This document shows, in pieces, positions 8,637 to 18,359 of a DNA stretch of 43,279 nt; positions within the stretch are counted from its first letter, which is position 1, and every line of letters starts with the position of its first letter. The position numbers and the translations under genes were made by a program. The stretch is from Methanosphaera sp. (GTDB taxonomy: Archaea; Methanobacteriota; Methanobacteria; Methanobacteriales; Methanobacteriaceae). Under the pieces are notes generated by a model, which had not been told where the DNA came from, did not search any database, and saw nothing but the letters and a program-made list of their open reading frames with translations. Where the stretch lies: contig JAFRMD010000065.1 of assembly GCA_017430835.1 (NCBI GenBank), positions 1 to 43,279 of the forward strand, read 5' to 3'.

Positions 8637-10430
8637 TTAGAACACTCCACCTCCTCCTCCACCGAATCCTCCTGATCCTGGTCCTCCGATGTCACCGAAG
8701 CTGCCTGTGTCAAATCCTGTGCTTCCAAAGTCTGGATTGTTCATTCCGGTGTTGAATGTTCTGTTCATATGGTAGAATCCGAAGAGGTATCCCATTGTTA
8801 AGACGTCGTAGTTTAGTATCATGTTTTCATCGATGTTATATGTTTTAATGTATTGTTTCATATTTTTTGTGACTTCCTCTGCACATCCTAGTGCTGTTGC
8901 GTATACTAGTATCTGTCCCCATACCTGTATTGATTCTGGTGGTCTTTCCTTGATTAGGCTGAAGTCTTTTATGTACTTTTCATAGTTTTTCCATTTGTCA
9001 TGGAATTCTTTTCCCTCTTTGGTCCATGTTCCAAGTGGTGAATCAACAAAAAGGAATATTACTGCTTGTTCTATTATCAGTATTACTGCCAGTATTATTC
9101 CTATCATGACGGCTGGTCCTGTTGCGAACATTGCAAGGTATGCTATGAATACGCATGCTAAAAATATTGCCAGTATGTTGTATCCTGACATTATGTTTTC
9201 CTTGCTTTTATCATAGTATCTTCTTACCCTGTTTATCGGCACATCCTTCATTGCATCTATTTTCCATGCATTGTAGAATTTTTGTAATGAATATGAGTCC
9301 TCGGACATTTCTGCTAATGATATATGTTTTTTATCATTCTCATAACCTTTTAGAAACTCAATTATATCTATTTCATGCTGCTTTAGTTGACCAGTATCCT
9401 TTTCAAGTCTTCTTATTATTGTATCTTCCTTGTTGCTTATTACCAGCTTATAATATCTTCTGTCAATTAAATCAAGTAGTGTTGCTGAAAATGCGTCTGT
9501 TGACAGTTCTTCCACTATCGGGGGTATCATTGCATTTATGAATACTGGCGAATCATCTGTTGGTATTTGACTTTCATAGTCTGCCCGATATATTATTTTA
9601 GGGTCTCGTCCCCATTTAAGATACATACCAATTGGTGCAATTAAGAGGATTACTGATATTATTGATGGAATAAATGAAAGCGTATTATTGAATGCTTCCC
9701 TGTTAGCATATTCCTTTTGATCGTTTTCTATCTGATTTTTAGCATCCTTATTAATTACGTCAGCATATTGTGTTGAAGTAATGTATTCTTTTGGAAATAG
9801 TATCCTTTGTTCTATACTGGTTTTTTCTGGAATGTTTGTAAAATTTGATGTTAGGATATTGTCTGTTGTCCAACTTGAATCCTTAGTATAGGTATTTGGA
9901 TTGTTCCAGTATTGTGTATTATCCTTGCTTCCAGGTATTGTTATATGGGTTGTTAATGAATTTAACTCTGCGTTCCATCCGCTACCCCATGACATGTACT
10001 GAAACTCTGCTATATCATTATATACCTTAACACCCTTTTCGATGTTGTACTTGAATATGACATTAACGTCCTTATCTGATACCTTGTGCTGTTTTGCCTC
10101 ATCTGCGTATAACCAAACCTTAATTGTCTTTGCATTGCCTGAATCTTCTACTTCAAGTGTATTGTAAAATCCGGGCGTTTCGACTTCAAGGTTGGTTAAC
10201 TTTTGTTCGCCGCTTAATGGTATTATACGTGTTACTCCATTTACTTCCCCTTCAATGGAATATGTTATACTGTCTGTTATTGATGTTAGCCCATTATCAT
10301 GTACTGTTATCTCCTCTGTTGCTGTTGGTAACGAATATGTTCCGGTTGCATATGATAATGGAGATAATAATATGAGTGACAATAAAAGTATAATAAATAT
10401 TTTGCCTATATTAGTTGTCTGATACTTCAT
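8637..10430 (-). CDS. DUF2207 family membrane protein (copy 1)
   Basis: A 597-residue predicted membrane protein of the DUF2207 family. A signal peptide (residues 1-29) leads into an extracytoplasmic beta-rich DUF2207 domain (about 30-240) with NGVTRIIPL and YNDIAEFQYMSWGSGW segments. A transmembrane helix lies near 250-272, a cytoplasmic part follows, and two or more helices lie near 420-465. The C-terminus is Gly-rich (GGFGGGGGGVF), typical of the family. Function is unknown; DUF2207 genes often sit beside lemA, as here. It is clearly paralogous to the next gene upstream on the same strand, with the same domain order and matching segments such as VWGQ(E)xLVYA(T/A)ALGCA. GGAAGGAT precedes the ATG. 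The 93-bp gap from the paralog suggests one operon or a separate weak promoter. Confidence 0.85.
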   Translation of the reverse strand: MKYQTTNIGKIFIILLLSLILLSPLSYATGTYSLPTATEEITVHDNGLTSITDSITYSIEGEVNGVTRIIPLSGEQKLTNLEVETPGFYNTLEVEDSGNAKTIKVWLYADEAKQHKVSDKDVNVIFKYNIEKGVKVYNDIAEFQYMSWGSGWNAELNSLTTHITIPGSKDNTQYWNNPNTYTKDSSWTTDNILTSNFTNIPEKTSIEQRILFPKEYITSTQYADVINKDAKNQIENDQKEYANREAFNNTLSFIPSIISVILLIAPIGMYLKWGRDPKIIYRADYESQIPTDDSPVFINAMIPPIVEELSTDAFSATLLDLIDRRYYKLVISNKEDTIIRRLEKDTGQLKQHEIDIIEFLKGYENDKKHISLAEMSEDSYSLQKFYNAWKIDAMKDVPINRVRRYYDKSKENIMSGYNILAIFLACVFIAYLAMFATGPAVMIGIILAVILIIEQAVIFLFVDSPLGTWTKEGKEFHDKWKNYEKYIKDFSLIKERPPESIQVWGQILVYATALGCAEEVTKNMKQYIKTYNIDENMILNYDVLTMGYLFGFYHMNRTFNTGMNNPDFGSTGFDTGSFGDIGGPGSGGFGGGGGGVF

Positions 10431-10523
10431 ATTAATCCTTCCTTTTATTACTTGTATTTGATGTTATACTTAATATATACTTTTTTTTGATTGTGTTTAT
10501 TGAGGATTTTGGTTGTGCAAACT

Positions 10524-12275
10524 TTAGAATGTTCCACCTCCACCTCCACCAAATCCGCCTCCTCCGACACTTCCTATTCCGCTGTCAGAGCTTGATGCGT
10601 TAAGTGATGAGAATGATGAATCCATATGTGTAAATCCTCCATAATATGCAAAGAATATCACATTATTGTCTGCTATATAATCACTGGATACTCCTCCTAC
10701 TTCAAAGTATTTTTTCATTGTTTTTGTTGCTTCCTTTGCACATCCCAGTGCTGCTGCATATACCAAGTATTCTCCCCATACCTGTACTGATGCGGGAGGT
10801 CTTTCTTCTATCATACTGTAATCTGATATGTACTTCTTAAAGTTACTCCACCGGTCATGGTATTCTTTTCCCTCTGGTGTCCATCTTCCAGGTGTTGTGT
10901 TTGGCACTGACAATAATAATGTTGATTCAATTAACATTACTATTGCCAATAATAATAAAGTTATTTCATTAATCACTATAAAATCCATCATAACCAATAT
11001 TATCATTATTATACTAAGAATAAATAAGAGTATTGTAAAGATTTTAAATATTCTTGATCCCTTATCATCAAAGTAACGTTTAATCAATGAATCAGGTACA
11101 AACTTTGCTGCTTTCATATTCCAGTTTAGCATGAATGACTTATATTCTTCAGGTTTTTCCCTGTTTGAAATATCACCTAATGAAATGGCGCCGTTTCCAT
11201 CCTTGAATTTTGATAAATATTGGATAACGTCTATTTCATAGCCCTCCAAGTCATTGATTAATTTATCCGTAGGCTTTATTATTGTAGTATCTGAATTTGA
11301 TGAAAGAATTTTAAAGTATCCCTTATTTATCAAGTCCAATAATACTGCATAGAACCCGTTAGAATCAACTTCACCCACATCACCTACCACAATATCATTA
11401 ACCTCTATAGGTTTTGAATTTGTTGGCAGTTCATGCTCATATTCTGCATTATAATCAATTTTTGGTTCTCTTCCAAAGATTACATAAATAATAGCAGGTA
11501 CAATCATCAATAATCCCATAATATCTGACAAGATGCTAGTAAGTGATCCTTGAAAATCCAAATCTTCAGCATACTTCTTCTGATCTTGTTCGATTTGAGA
11601 TTTTGCATCAATATTTATTACATTAGCGTTTTCTGTACTTTTAATGTAACTTTTTGGCATGAGAATTCTTTGTTCAAATGTTTTATGGCTAGGAATATCC
11701 TCTGCAACAGTTTCAAGCACGTTGCCATTCCATTTGCTGCTTGTTACATATATTGGCGGATTATTCCAATACTCAGTATCAGAACTGCTTCCAGGTATTG
11801 TTATAAAAGTCTTCAATGTACCAACCTTTGAATCCCATGAATCACCCCAGGACATGTACTGGAATTCTGCAATATCATTATAAACCTTCACACCCTTATT
11901 GAATGTGTACTTAAAATTTATTAGAACCTTTTGATTATTGATTCTTTGAGTCTTCTGACTATCAGTATATAACCATACCTTTAATCGAATACTATCCGAA
12001 TTATTAATTATTTCATACCTATTGTAAAAACCAGGAGTATTTACGGATACATTTGTTATACTCTGTTTGCCACTTATCGGAATATCCCTATAAACACCGT
12101 TAACACTTCCTTCTATATCATATACTATGTCCTCATCAATAATACATGAGCCATCATCCTCTATTTGGATATATTCGGTAGCTTCAGGTATAGAATAGTC
12201 TCCATCAGAAGCAAATGAAAACGGTATTGTTAATAATATAATAAATAAGATTGGTAATGTCTTCTTATAATTCAT
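10524..12275 (-). CDS. DUF2207 family membrane protein (copy 2)
   Basis: A 583-residue paralog of the gene at 8637. A signal peptide (about 1-22) is followed by the DUF2207 domain with NGVYRDIPISG and YNDIAEFQYMSWGDSW, a membrane helix near 240-262, two to three helices near 400-450, and a C-terminal GGGGFGGGGGGTF-like tail. The start at 12275 has AGGTGA just upstream. It lies downstream of lemA on the same strand with a 139-bp gap that contains a hairpin. LemA plus DUF2207 is a recurring neighbourhood in bacteria and archaea and is presumed to be envelope related; no biochemical role is established. The two copies probably arose by tandem duplication followed by considerable divergence. Confidence 0.85.
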   Translation of the reverse strand: MNYKKTLPILFIILLTIPFSFASDGDYSIPEATEYIQIEDDGSCIIDEDIVYDIEGSVNGVYRDIPISGKQSITNVSVNTPGFYNRYEIINNSDSIRLKVWLYTDSQKTQRINNQKVLINFKYTFNKGVKVYNDIAEFQYMSWGDSWDSKVGTLKTFITIPGSSSDTEYWNNPPIYVTSSKWNGNVLETVAEDIPSHKTFEQRILMPKSYIKSTENANVINIDAKSQIEQDQKKYAEDLDFQGSLTSILSDIMGLLMIVPAIIYVIFGREPKIDYNAEYEHELPTNSKPIEVNDIVVGDVGEVDSNGFYAVLLDLINKGYFKILSSNSDTTIIKPTDKLINDLEGYEIDVIQYLSKFKDGNGAISLGDISNREKPEEYKSFMLNWNMKAAKFVPDSLIKRYFDDKGSRIFKIFTILLFILSIIMIILVMMDFIVINEITLLLLAIVMLIESTLLLSVPNTTPGRWTPEGKEYHDRWSNFKKYISDYSMIEERPPASVQVWGEYLVYAAALGCAKEATKTMKKYFEVGGVSSDYIADNNVIFFAYYGGFTHMDSSFSSLNASSSDSGIGSVGGGGFGGGGGGTF

Positions 12276-12399
12276 GTGGATTCACCTCACAAGAATAATG
12301 CTACTTAGATATTATTTAATTTAAAACATATTATTAATAATGATTTTCCTAAAAAAGTAAAAAAATAGCTAAAAAATAGAATAATTTAAAAAAAGAATA

Positions 12400-12421
12400 A
12401 TTCTAACAATATAGTTAGAAT
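12400..12421 (-). terminator. Hairpin terminator at the end of lemA
   Basis: ATTCTAAC (12400-12407) and GTTAGAAT (12414-12421) form an 8-bp perfect stem around AATATA, overlapping the lemA stop codon. Reading the minus strand, a run of seven T residues follows shortly after. This would end or attenuate the lemA transcript before the DUF2207 genes. Confidence 0.6.
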
Positions 12422-12969
12422 TTAACATTTGGTGCAGCTCTTGTTCCTTCTTGAGCTTCGAAGAAGTCAGATTTTTCGAAGTGGAATATGCTAGCTATTA
12501 TGCTACTTGGGAACTGTTGACATAAATTATTGTATTTAAGAACTGTGTCATTATAGAATTGTCTGGAATATGATATTTTATCCTCAGTTTCTGATAATTC
12601 TTCTTGTAATTGTATAAAGTTTTGGTTAGCTTTAAGATCAGGATAAGCTTCACTAACAGCAAACAATGATTTTAATGCGCCGGTAAGCATGTTGTCTGCT
12701 TCTGCAACTTCTTGTACTGTTGTAGCATTTGCCATGTTTGCTCTTGCTTGTGTTACTTTGCTGAGTGTTTCTTTTTCATGACTTGCATATCCTTTAACCG
12801 TTTCTACAATGTTTGGTATTAAATCATTACGTCTTTGTAGTTGTACATCGATTTGACTCCATGCATTTTCTACTCTGTTTCTACCATTTACTAAATCATT
12901 GTAATATTTTACTAAAAGTAAAGCGATAATGATTATAATAACAATTAGGATGATAATTAACCAATTCAT
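12415..12969 (-). CDS. lemA: LemA family protein
   Basis: A 184-residue LemA protein. An N-terminal transmembrane helix (residues 3-20, [19 protein letters not shown]) is followed by a long-helix domain with the family signatures [23 protein letters not shown] and [13 protein letters not shown], and [14 protein letters not shown] further on. LemA proteins are short membrane-anchored helical bundles with the bulk predicted outside or facing the envelope; the molecular role is unknown. GGAGG is well placed before the ATG. It is the first gene of the lemA-DUF2207-DUF2207 group and is divergent from the radical SAM gene at 13079, sharing a 109-bp intergenic promoter region. Confidence 0.92.
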   Translation of the reverse strand: MNWLIIILIVIIIIIALLLVKYYNDLVNGRNRVENAWSQIDVQLQRRNDLIPNIVETVKGYASHEKETLSKVTQARANMANATTVQEVAEADNMLTGALKSLFAVSEAYPDLKANQNFIQLQEELSETEDKISYSRQFYNDTVLKYNNLCQQFPSSIIASIFHFEKSDFFEAQEGTRAAPNVKF

Positions 12970-13078
12970 GATTTTATTCCTCCATACTATTTTATTTTTA
13001 CTATATAATATATTTTCAATATATAAAAAGTTAATTATTATATGTGTTACAATATTTATATTTAGGAGGAAAGTTTTT
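12970..13078. promoter_or_regulatory. Shared divergent promoter region, lemA / radical SAM gene
   Basis: The 109-bp gap between two divergent genes holds both ribosome binding sites (CCTCC for lemA near 12977-12981, GGAGG at 13065-13069) and TATA-like runs such as TATATAATATATT near 13001-13013. Both transcripts must start here. Confidence 0.5.
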
Positions 13079-14206
13079 ATGAGTACTTATAAAGATTTAC
13101 AATTATTATCAGATGCCGCTTACTATGACAGATGCAATTATGTTAATTACAATGTAGATAATGTGCTGAAAGAAACTGATAAAATTAAGGATGCAATTTA
13201 TCATGCAAAGGCAGGAAGTAGAGATGTTCCTCTTTTTAAAATACTTATGACAAATGAATGTAACAATGATTGTGCATACTGTACCAATTGTAGGGGACAT
13301 AAGTACCAGAGGGCAAGATTAAGTCCAGACAGCCTTGCCCAGATTTTCATGAAATACTATGAAAACAATCAAGTAGAAGGACTGTTTCTTAGTTCAGGCA
13401 TAATAAAGGATGCAGACACCACAATGGAAGAAATGATTGAAGCAGCACACATTCTACGTAACAAGTACTCATATAAGGGTTATATTCATCTAAAAATTAT
13501 TCCAGGCACAAGTAAGGATTACATTAAACATGCCATGCAATTAGCAGACAGAGTAAGCATAAACATTGAAGCAGCAACCAAGGATGGCCTCAGTGACCTT
13601 TCAAGTACAAAAAACTATGATAAAGACATTCTTAAAAGACTTGACTGGATAGATAATCTTCACAGACGTGACCATAGCCTAGCAAGTAGTGGTCATACCA
13701 CTCAAATAATTGTAGGTGCAAATGATGAAAGTGATGAGGATATTCTAAAACAAGTATATAATCTAACCAAGAAATATGATGTACTCTATAATTACTTTAG
13801 TAGTTTCACACCAGTAAAGGGTACACCACTGGAAAATCATGAAGCCAACGACAACAAAAGAACTGGAAGACTTTACCAGACTGAATACCTGTTTAATCAG
13901 TACAACTTTACACTCGATGATATCATCTTGGATGATGATGGATTTCTGGATACTAATAACGATCCAAAGTATAACATTGCACTGGCAAACAAGGAAGATT
14001 ATCCTATTGATGTCAACACGGCTAGTTACAAAGAGCTTATAAGAATACCTGGTATTGGCATAAAATCAGCAAGACGCATAAGGCACATGCAAAAACAGGG
14101 AGAAAAAATAGAAAGTTTGAAACAACTGCAAGAAATAGGAGCTAATATAAATAAGTGCAAAACATTTGTAAAGGTAGGAGGCTCATATCAGAGTACTTTA
14201 ATATAA
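13079..14206 (+). CDS. Radical SAM protein with C-terminal HhH (putative DNA modification/repair)
   Basis: A 375-residue radical SAM protein matching the family annotated as putative DNA modification/repair radical SAM protein (TIGR03916 type). The cluster motif is C61-x3-C65-x2-C68 ([12 protein letters not shown]). A TIM-barrel part follows, with [15 protein letters not shown] and [12 protein letters not shown] segments. The last about 75 residues hold a helix-hairpin-helix DNA-binding motif ([20 protein letters not shown]). In many bacteria the gene neighbours a UDG-fold protein; that partner is not beside it here. GGAGG at 13065-13069 fixes the start at 13079; a longer upstream frame to 12929 runs through the lemA promoter and has no support. 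The reaction is unknown. Confidence 0.85.
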   Translation: MSTYKDLQLLSDAAYYDRCNYVNYNVDNVLKETDKIKDAIYHAKAGSRDVPLFKILMTNECNNDCAYCTNCRGHKYQRARLSPDSLAQIFMKYYENNQVEGLFLSSGIIKDADTTMEEMIEAAHILRNKYSYKGYIHLKIIPGTSKDYIKHAMQLADRVSINIEAATKDGLSDLSSTKNYDKDILKRLDWIDNLHRRDHSLASSGHTTQIIVGANDESDEDILKQVYNLTKKYDVLYNYFSSFTPVKGTPLENHEANDNKRTGRLYQTEYLFNQYNFTLDDIILDDDGFLDTNNDPKYNIALANKEDYPIDVNTASYKELIRIPGIGIKSARRIRHMQKQGEKIESLKQLQEIGANINKCKTFVKVGGSYQSTLI

Positions 14207-14208
14207 AT

Positions 14209-14940
14209 TTAAACTTCATTTATGAACTCCATAATTTTAGTAACTGTTATATTTTTTTGTAATTGAGGATTTATATTTGCTACTCCATCACCCGATTGAT
14301 TACCATATGAAGCAAATTGAGCATGATTTGCTCCGTCAATTACATATTTTGTATAATTACTTGGCATATATTTTTCAGTTTTTTCATACTTATCTTTTGT
14401 AATAACATTATCATTACTTCCATAAATTGTCAGAACTGATGTATTTTCTATTTTTTCGTTTGGATATGATGCTATGAGTATTAATCCTTTTATCTTATCA
14501 TTATGTTTATTTGTATATGATGATGCAGCTACTCCACCCAGTGAATGTCCTGACATGTACCAATTCGTGTAATTATATTTATTTATTATTTCATCTGCTT
14601 TATCAGGAGCAAATAATGCAAAATTAAATGGCATTTCAACAATAAAACAATCAACATTATTCTTTGATATGTTCATTAATAAAGGAAGATATGCTGTGTA
14701 TTCTACTTTTGCTCCAGGATAAAATATTATTGCTGTATCATTATTCTCACTATCCAAAAATAATCCAGTATCTACATTAATTACTGAAATATTTTCAGTT
14801 TGGTAAACATCTTTTAATGCACTTTCATCAGCATGATAATAATCATTAAAATAATAAACACCAGCAGAAACAACAATTATTAGAAGGATTATTACAGTAA
14901 ATAAAACTTTTTTAATTTTATTAAACATAATATCGTTCAT
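14209..14940 (-). CDS. Membrane-anchored alpha/beta hydrolase
   Basis: A 243-residue alpha/beta hydrolase-fold protein with an N-terminal membrane anchor (about residues 11-30). The nucleophile elbow is GHSLGG (S133), the acid is probably D177 in YGSNDNVI, and the catalytic histidine H206 is in DGANHAQF. FYPGAKVEYTAY probably supplies the oxyanion loop. The substrate is unknown; it may be an extracellular esterase or peptidase-like enzyme. It is convergent with the radical SAM gene with a gap of only 2 bp. Start choice is weak: neither the ATG at 14940 nor the one at 14928 has a clear Shine-Dalgarno. It lies 34 bp downstream of the ParA-partner gene; the T-run there suggests the ParA transcript ends first. 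Confidence 0.8.
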   Translation of the reverse strand: MNDIMFNKIKKVLFTVIILLIIVVSAGVYYFNDYYHADESALKDVYQTENISVINVDTGLFLDSENNDTAIIFYPGAKVEYTAYLPLLMNISKNNVDCFIVEMPFNFALFAPDKADEIINKYNYTNWYMSGHSLGGVAASSYTNKHNDKIKGLILIASYPNEKIENTSVLTIYGSNDNVITKDKYEKTEKYMPSNYTKYVIDGANHAQFASYGNQSGDGVANINPQLQKNITVTKIMEFINEV

Positions 14941-14974
14941 TATTTTTATGATATAAAAAAAAGAAGGTTAAAAA

Positions 14975-15304
14975 TTATATTTCTTCAAACAATTCCCATA
15001 TTTCAGGATATTTATCTTTTATTGCTTCTTCCAGGATGATTGATGCTTCGTTACTAATACTGAATTCTGGAGTTGTTTTTTTCAGGTATCTTAGACAAGC
15101 TGCTGATTTTGCAGACCATAAGCTTATTCGTGGATTCTTTTCTACTTCCTTTTTGATTTGTTCTATTTTTTCATCATTTAATGATAAGTTATTATTTTTT
15201 TCTTTTTTAACCGCTTTTTCTTCAGTTGTATCACTTTTTTTGCTTTTCTTTTTTGGTTTTTTTATTAGAGCGTCTAATCCCATTCCTAATGCATGTTCTG
15301 CCAT
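14975..15304 (-). CDS. Small ParA-partner candidate with ParB-like N-terminus
   Basis: A 109-residue basic protein directly coupled to parA; its ATG overlaps the parA TAA by one base. The N-terminus LGMGLDALI (residues 6-14) closely resembles the start of ParB/Spo0J proteins (LGxGLxALI), the short segment through which ParB contacts ParA and stimulates its ATPase. A Lys-rich linker (15-50) and a compact C-terminal region (about 50-109, NPRISLWSAKSAACLRYLKK... to IWELFEEI) follow. The ParB CTPase and helix-turn-helix domains are absent. This suggests a minimal adaptor that ties ParA to another cargo or DNA-binding factor; that role is inferred. GGTGAAGG within the end of parA serves as the ribosome binding site. 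Confidence 0.75.
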   Translation of the reverse strand: MAEHALGMGLDALIKKPKKKSKKSDTTEEKAVKKEKNNNLSLNDEKIEQIKKEVEKNPRISLWSAKSAACLRYLKKTTPEFSISNEASIILEEAIKDKYPEIWELFEEI

Positions 15305-16080
15305 TATCCTTCACCATCCAATTTTAATATTTCTTTTGCTAATTTCATATATGCTTTTGAACCGCTACAGTCTGGACTGTATGTGATGCATGGCTCTTGA
15401 TGACTTGGAGCTTCTGCTAATTTAACATTTCTTGGTATTTTTGTTTTGAAGATGTGTTCTTCTTCTTTGAAGAAGTCTTTTACACTGAATTCTACTTCTT
15501 TTGCTAGTCTTGTTCTTCCATCAAATAAGGTTATTAATATTCCTTTTATTGGACATGAACTTTTTAATCTGGTTTCAACAAGATTTATTGTTTTTAGTAA
15601 GTCAAGCATTCCTTCCAGCGCGTAGTATTCTGCTTGAATTGGTATTATTACGCTATCTGTTGCTACCAGTGCATTTAATGTTAGTATTCCAAGTGATGGT
15701 GGTGCATCTATTAATACGTAGTCAAATAGTATTTCTGATTCTTGTAATTTTTCGTGGAGAATGTATGGGTATCCTATTTCTTTGCTTAGTTCTATTTCTG
15801 CTCCACTTAGTGATATGTTACTTGGTAGAACGTATAGATTTTCTGTTTGTGATTCTTTTATTGTATCTATTAATGATGATTTTCCTGTTAGTAATGTATA
15901 TACTGTGTTTTCTGTTTTGTTTTTGTTTATTCCCATACTTGATGTTGCATTTCCCTGTGGGTCCATATCTATTAATAAAACTGTTTTGTTTAGTTTAGCT
16001 AATGCTGCTGCTAGGTTGATTGAAGTGGTGGTTTTTCCACAGCCACCTTTTTGATTCAAAATTGTGATAATTTCAGTCAT
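15304..16080 (-). CDS. parA: ParA family ATPase (chromosome partitioning/positioning)
   Basis: A 258-residue ParA/MinD-superfamily ATPase of the short (Soj-like) type without an N-terminal DNA-binding domain. The deviant Walker A is KGGCGKTT (residues 11-18), followed by the switch-like LLIDMDPQGNATSS, the Walker B VLIDAPPSLG and the IPIQAEYYALEG segment typical of Soj/ParA. Such ATPases form dynamic dimers on DNA and position chromosomes, plasmids or protein clusters. AGGAG precedes the ATG. The gene heads a two-gene unit with the small partner gene at 14975; 7-bp iterated repeats lie 60-95 bp upstream. No full ParB homolog is in the window. Confidence 0.9.
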   Translation of the reverse strand: MTEIITILNQKGGCGKTTTSINLAAALAKLNKTVLLIDMDPQGNATSSMGINKNKTENTVYTLLTGKSSLIDTIKESQTENLYVLPSNISLSGAEIELSKEIGYPYILHEKLQESEILFDYVLIDAPPSLGILTLNALVATDSVIIPIQAEYYALEGMLDLLKTINLVETRLKSSCPIKGILITLFDGRTRLAKEVEFSVKDFFKEEEHIFKTKIPRNVKLAEAPSHQEPCITYSPDCSGSKAYMKLAKEILKLDGEG

Positions 16081-16124
16081 TTAATAACTCCTATTATTAG
16101 TATTATTGTATAATATAACCTTTA

Positions 16125-16175
16125 TTACTTATACTATTTATAAGTTATAATGATAAAAGTTATAAGTTATAAGTA
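16125..16175. repeat. AAGTTAT heptad repeats upstream of parA
   Basis: AAGTTAT occurs at 16142-16148, 16157-16163 and 16164-16170, followed directly by AAGTA at 16171-16175, giving a strict 7-bp period in the last three units. An inverted ATTACTTATA-like copy lies at 16125-16133. The repeats are 60-95 bp upstream of the parA ATG. They could be an operator or a centromere-like site; the sequence alone does not show which. Confidence 0.45.
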
Positions 16176-16257
16176 TTTTAATGTTTTTCCAATGAAGAAA
16201 ATAAAAAACTTCAAAAAAATATTTAAAAAATAAAGAGGAATAATTAAGGAATTGTCC

Positions 16258-18108
16258 TTAGAATTTTACACGTTTAGATACTTTATAAGGTAAAGGTAAC
16301 TGTCTAAATGGCATTCCTTTAGTTAAATCATGGATTTCATTAGCAAGGTCATCAATACTAATTTCTTCCTTAGTATCATCAACACGCCTATTAACAGTAA
16401 TAGTCCTGTTTTCTACCTCATTATCTCCTACAACAATTGTGTAAGGAACCCATTCTTTACCTGCATTTCTGATTTTTTTACCTACACGTTCTGGAGTATC
16501 ATCAATATCTACTCTAACATTACTGTCTCTGATTTGTTGGTAAACTTCCTCAGCATACTCTAAATGATTATCTGTTACGGGAATAATTCTTACCTGTGTT
16601 GGTGATAACCATAATGGTAATGATGGTTTGCTGCCTTTATCCGTTGAAGTTTTTTCAAGTAAACTGCAGATTACTCTTTCTAAACTTCCTGTTGGACTAC
16701 AGTGTAATATTGTTGGATATTGCTGTTCTTCATTTTCGTCAAGGTATGTGATTCCAAATCTTCTAGCACTTTGAATATCCATTTGTACAGTAGGGTTTTC
16801 AATAGGTCTTCCAAGATCATCTATTGCAGCAAAGTCTACTTTAGCATTCCAGTAATGTTTCATTTTAGGAATAACTTCAAGAAGTACTGGTTTTTTAATG
16901 TTTTGGTTAACAATTTCTTTAATCCAATCTTCATTGTTTTCAAAGAAGTCTTGTGTTACACGGAATGCTACTTCGTAATGTACATCCAAGTCTTTTTCTG
17001 TTAATGCACACATGTCTACTTGTTTAGCGAAGATTTCCTTAGCGTGTTCATCATCAAGACATACGCTGTGGAAGTCAGGCATTGTGAATGCTCTTAACCT
17101 TTTAAGTCCTACCACTTCACCTTGTCTTTCAAATCTGAAACTGAGCTGTGATAATTCATAAATTCCTACAGGCATGTTTTTCCATGTTAAGAATGAATCT
17201 GCCATTATACGGAATGCTCCGAAGCAACATGCAAATCTTAACATTAATTCTCTGTGTTTTGTTTTTAATCGGTATTGTCTTTCACCAAATTTTGCTGCGT
17301 GTTCTCTTATTGCAGGATCTGATAAATCATACATTACTGGAGTATCTACTGGCATTGCTCCTCTTTCTGTAACAAGATTGTAAACATAATCAGCAAGCAA
17401 GTCTTTAACGAGTTTTCCTTTAGGATACCATCTGATATGTCCTACATCTGCTGATGGTTCATTGCTTGCTAATTCTTTTTCTTTCATTAATTTTACATGA
17501 GGAGGTTGTTTACCAGAGTCTTCATGAGATACTCCTTTTTCATGATTATATAATTGTTTTAATGTTTTAGCTTGGTAATTGTAATCTTCTGCATCAACAA
17601 TTGTTCCATCTTCTTCTAGTATAAAGAATTTGGATGGTTCTGATTCTTCTTTTTCTTCTTCAACTTCGTCTTCTTCTTCAACTTCATCGGTTGTGATAGT
17701 TCTTGACAATTCACTTAATGGATGTCCTTTACATGAAAGTTCAAATGATTTATACCATCCGAATGGTACTCTTAAAACTGCTTCATTATTATCAGTTAGT
17801 TCTGCTTCAATACCTCTTAATATTGTTTGTGCAACATCAGGGTTTGAAAGTGAAGAACTTAAGTGTGCATAAGGATAAATTACGATATTATCAGCATTTA
17901 CTTTGTTTTGAACACCCAATATTTCTTTAACTGTTTTGGTTATGATTAATTCAGGATTTTCTTCATCTTCTTTTTCCACTGCAATAAAAGCTACTAATGC
18001 ATTATCTACACCAGATGCTCTTTTTTCATCTTCAATATCTTCTGCCATTTTAGTTTTACTTCTGGTTTTGTAACGTAAGTAATCTGAATGTATCATTAAC
18101 GTTCGCAT
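16258..18108 (-). CDS. thrS: Threonyl-tRNA synthetase (archaeal type)
   Basis: A 616-residue class II synthetase that charges tRNA-Thr. The first about 140 residues ([20 protein letters not shown]...) are the archaeal editing domain, related to D-aminoacyl-tRNA deacylase rather than the bacterial N2 domain. An acidic linker of mainly Glu/Asp near 155-175 follows. The catalytic core has motif 2 in [18 protein letters not shown] and motif 3 near the [17 protein letters not shown] junction. The anticodon-binding domain runs from about 510 to the end ([19 protein letters not shown]). GGAGG precedes the ATG. It stands apart from argS by about 250 bp, so it probably has its own promoter. Confidence 0.95.
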   Translation of the reverse strand: MRTLMIHSDYLRYKTRSKTKMAEDIEDEKRASGVDNALVAFIAVEKEDEENPELIITKTVKEILGVQNKVNADNIVIYPYAHLSSSLSNPDVAQTILRGIEAELTDNNEAVLRVPFGWYKSFELSCKGHPLSELSRTITTDEVEEEDEVEEEKEESEPSKFFILEEDGTIVDAEDYNYQAKTLKQLYNHEKGVSHEDSGKQPPHVKLMKEKELASNEPSADVGHIRWYPKGKLVKDLLADYVYNLVTERGAMPVDTPVMYDLSDPAIREHAAKFGERQYRLKTKHRELMLRFACCFGAFRIMADSFLTWKNMPVGIYELSQLSFRFERQGEVVGLKRLRAFTMPDFHSVCLDDEHAKEIFAKQVDMCALTEKDLDVHYEVAFRVTQDFFENNEDWIKEIVNQNIKKPVLLEVIPKMKHYWNAKVDFAAIDDLGRPIENPTVQMDIQSARRFGITYLDENEEQQYPTILHCSPTGSLERVICSLLEKTSTDKGSKPSLPLWLSPTQVRIIPVTDNHLEYAEEVYQQIRDSNVRVDIDDTPERVGKKIRNAGKEWVPYTIVVGDNEVENRTITVNRRVDDTKEEISIDDLANEIHDLTKGMPFRQLPLPYKVSKRVKF

Positions 18109-18359
18109 TTAAATTATTCCTCCATAATAACATGATTATTATAGTTTTTTCATAAATTATAAAAATAATCATTAACTCAGATTATATTCCAAGTCTTATT
18201 CATTAATATCTTTATTATTAATATTATATTAAATTTGTTAAAAAAAGATTGTTATAAAGATAAATTAAAATTTAATGAAAAAATAGTCTTTAACTATTTA
18301 TTATAAAAATAGTTGAATTTTTAAGATTAAAAAGGGGAATGAATAATGTAATTATGTAA

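Noticed and set aside
12929..13078. Upstream extension of the radical SAM gene
   Set aside because: It runs through the divergent promoter into lemA and gives a low-complexity Ile/Phe stretch; GGAGG fixes the start at 13079.
18109..18359. T-box or leader regulation around thrS/argS
   Set aside because: Only AT-rich DNA with short T-runs; no T-box features, which would also be unexpected in archaea.
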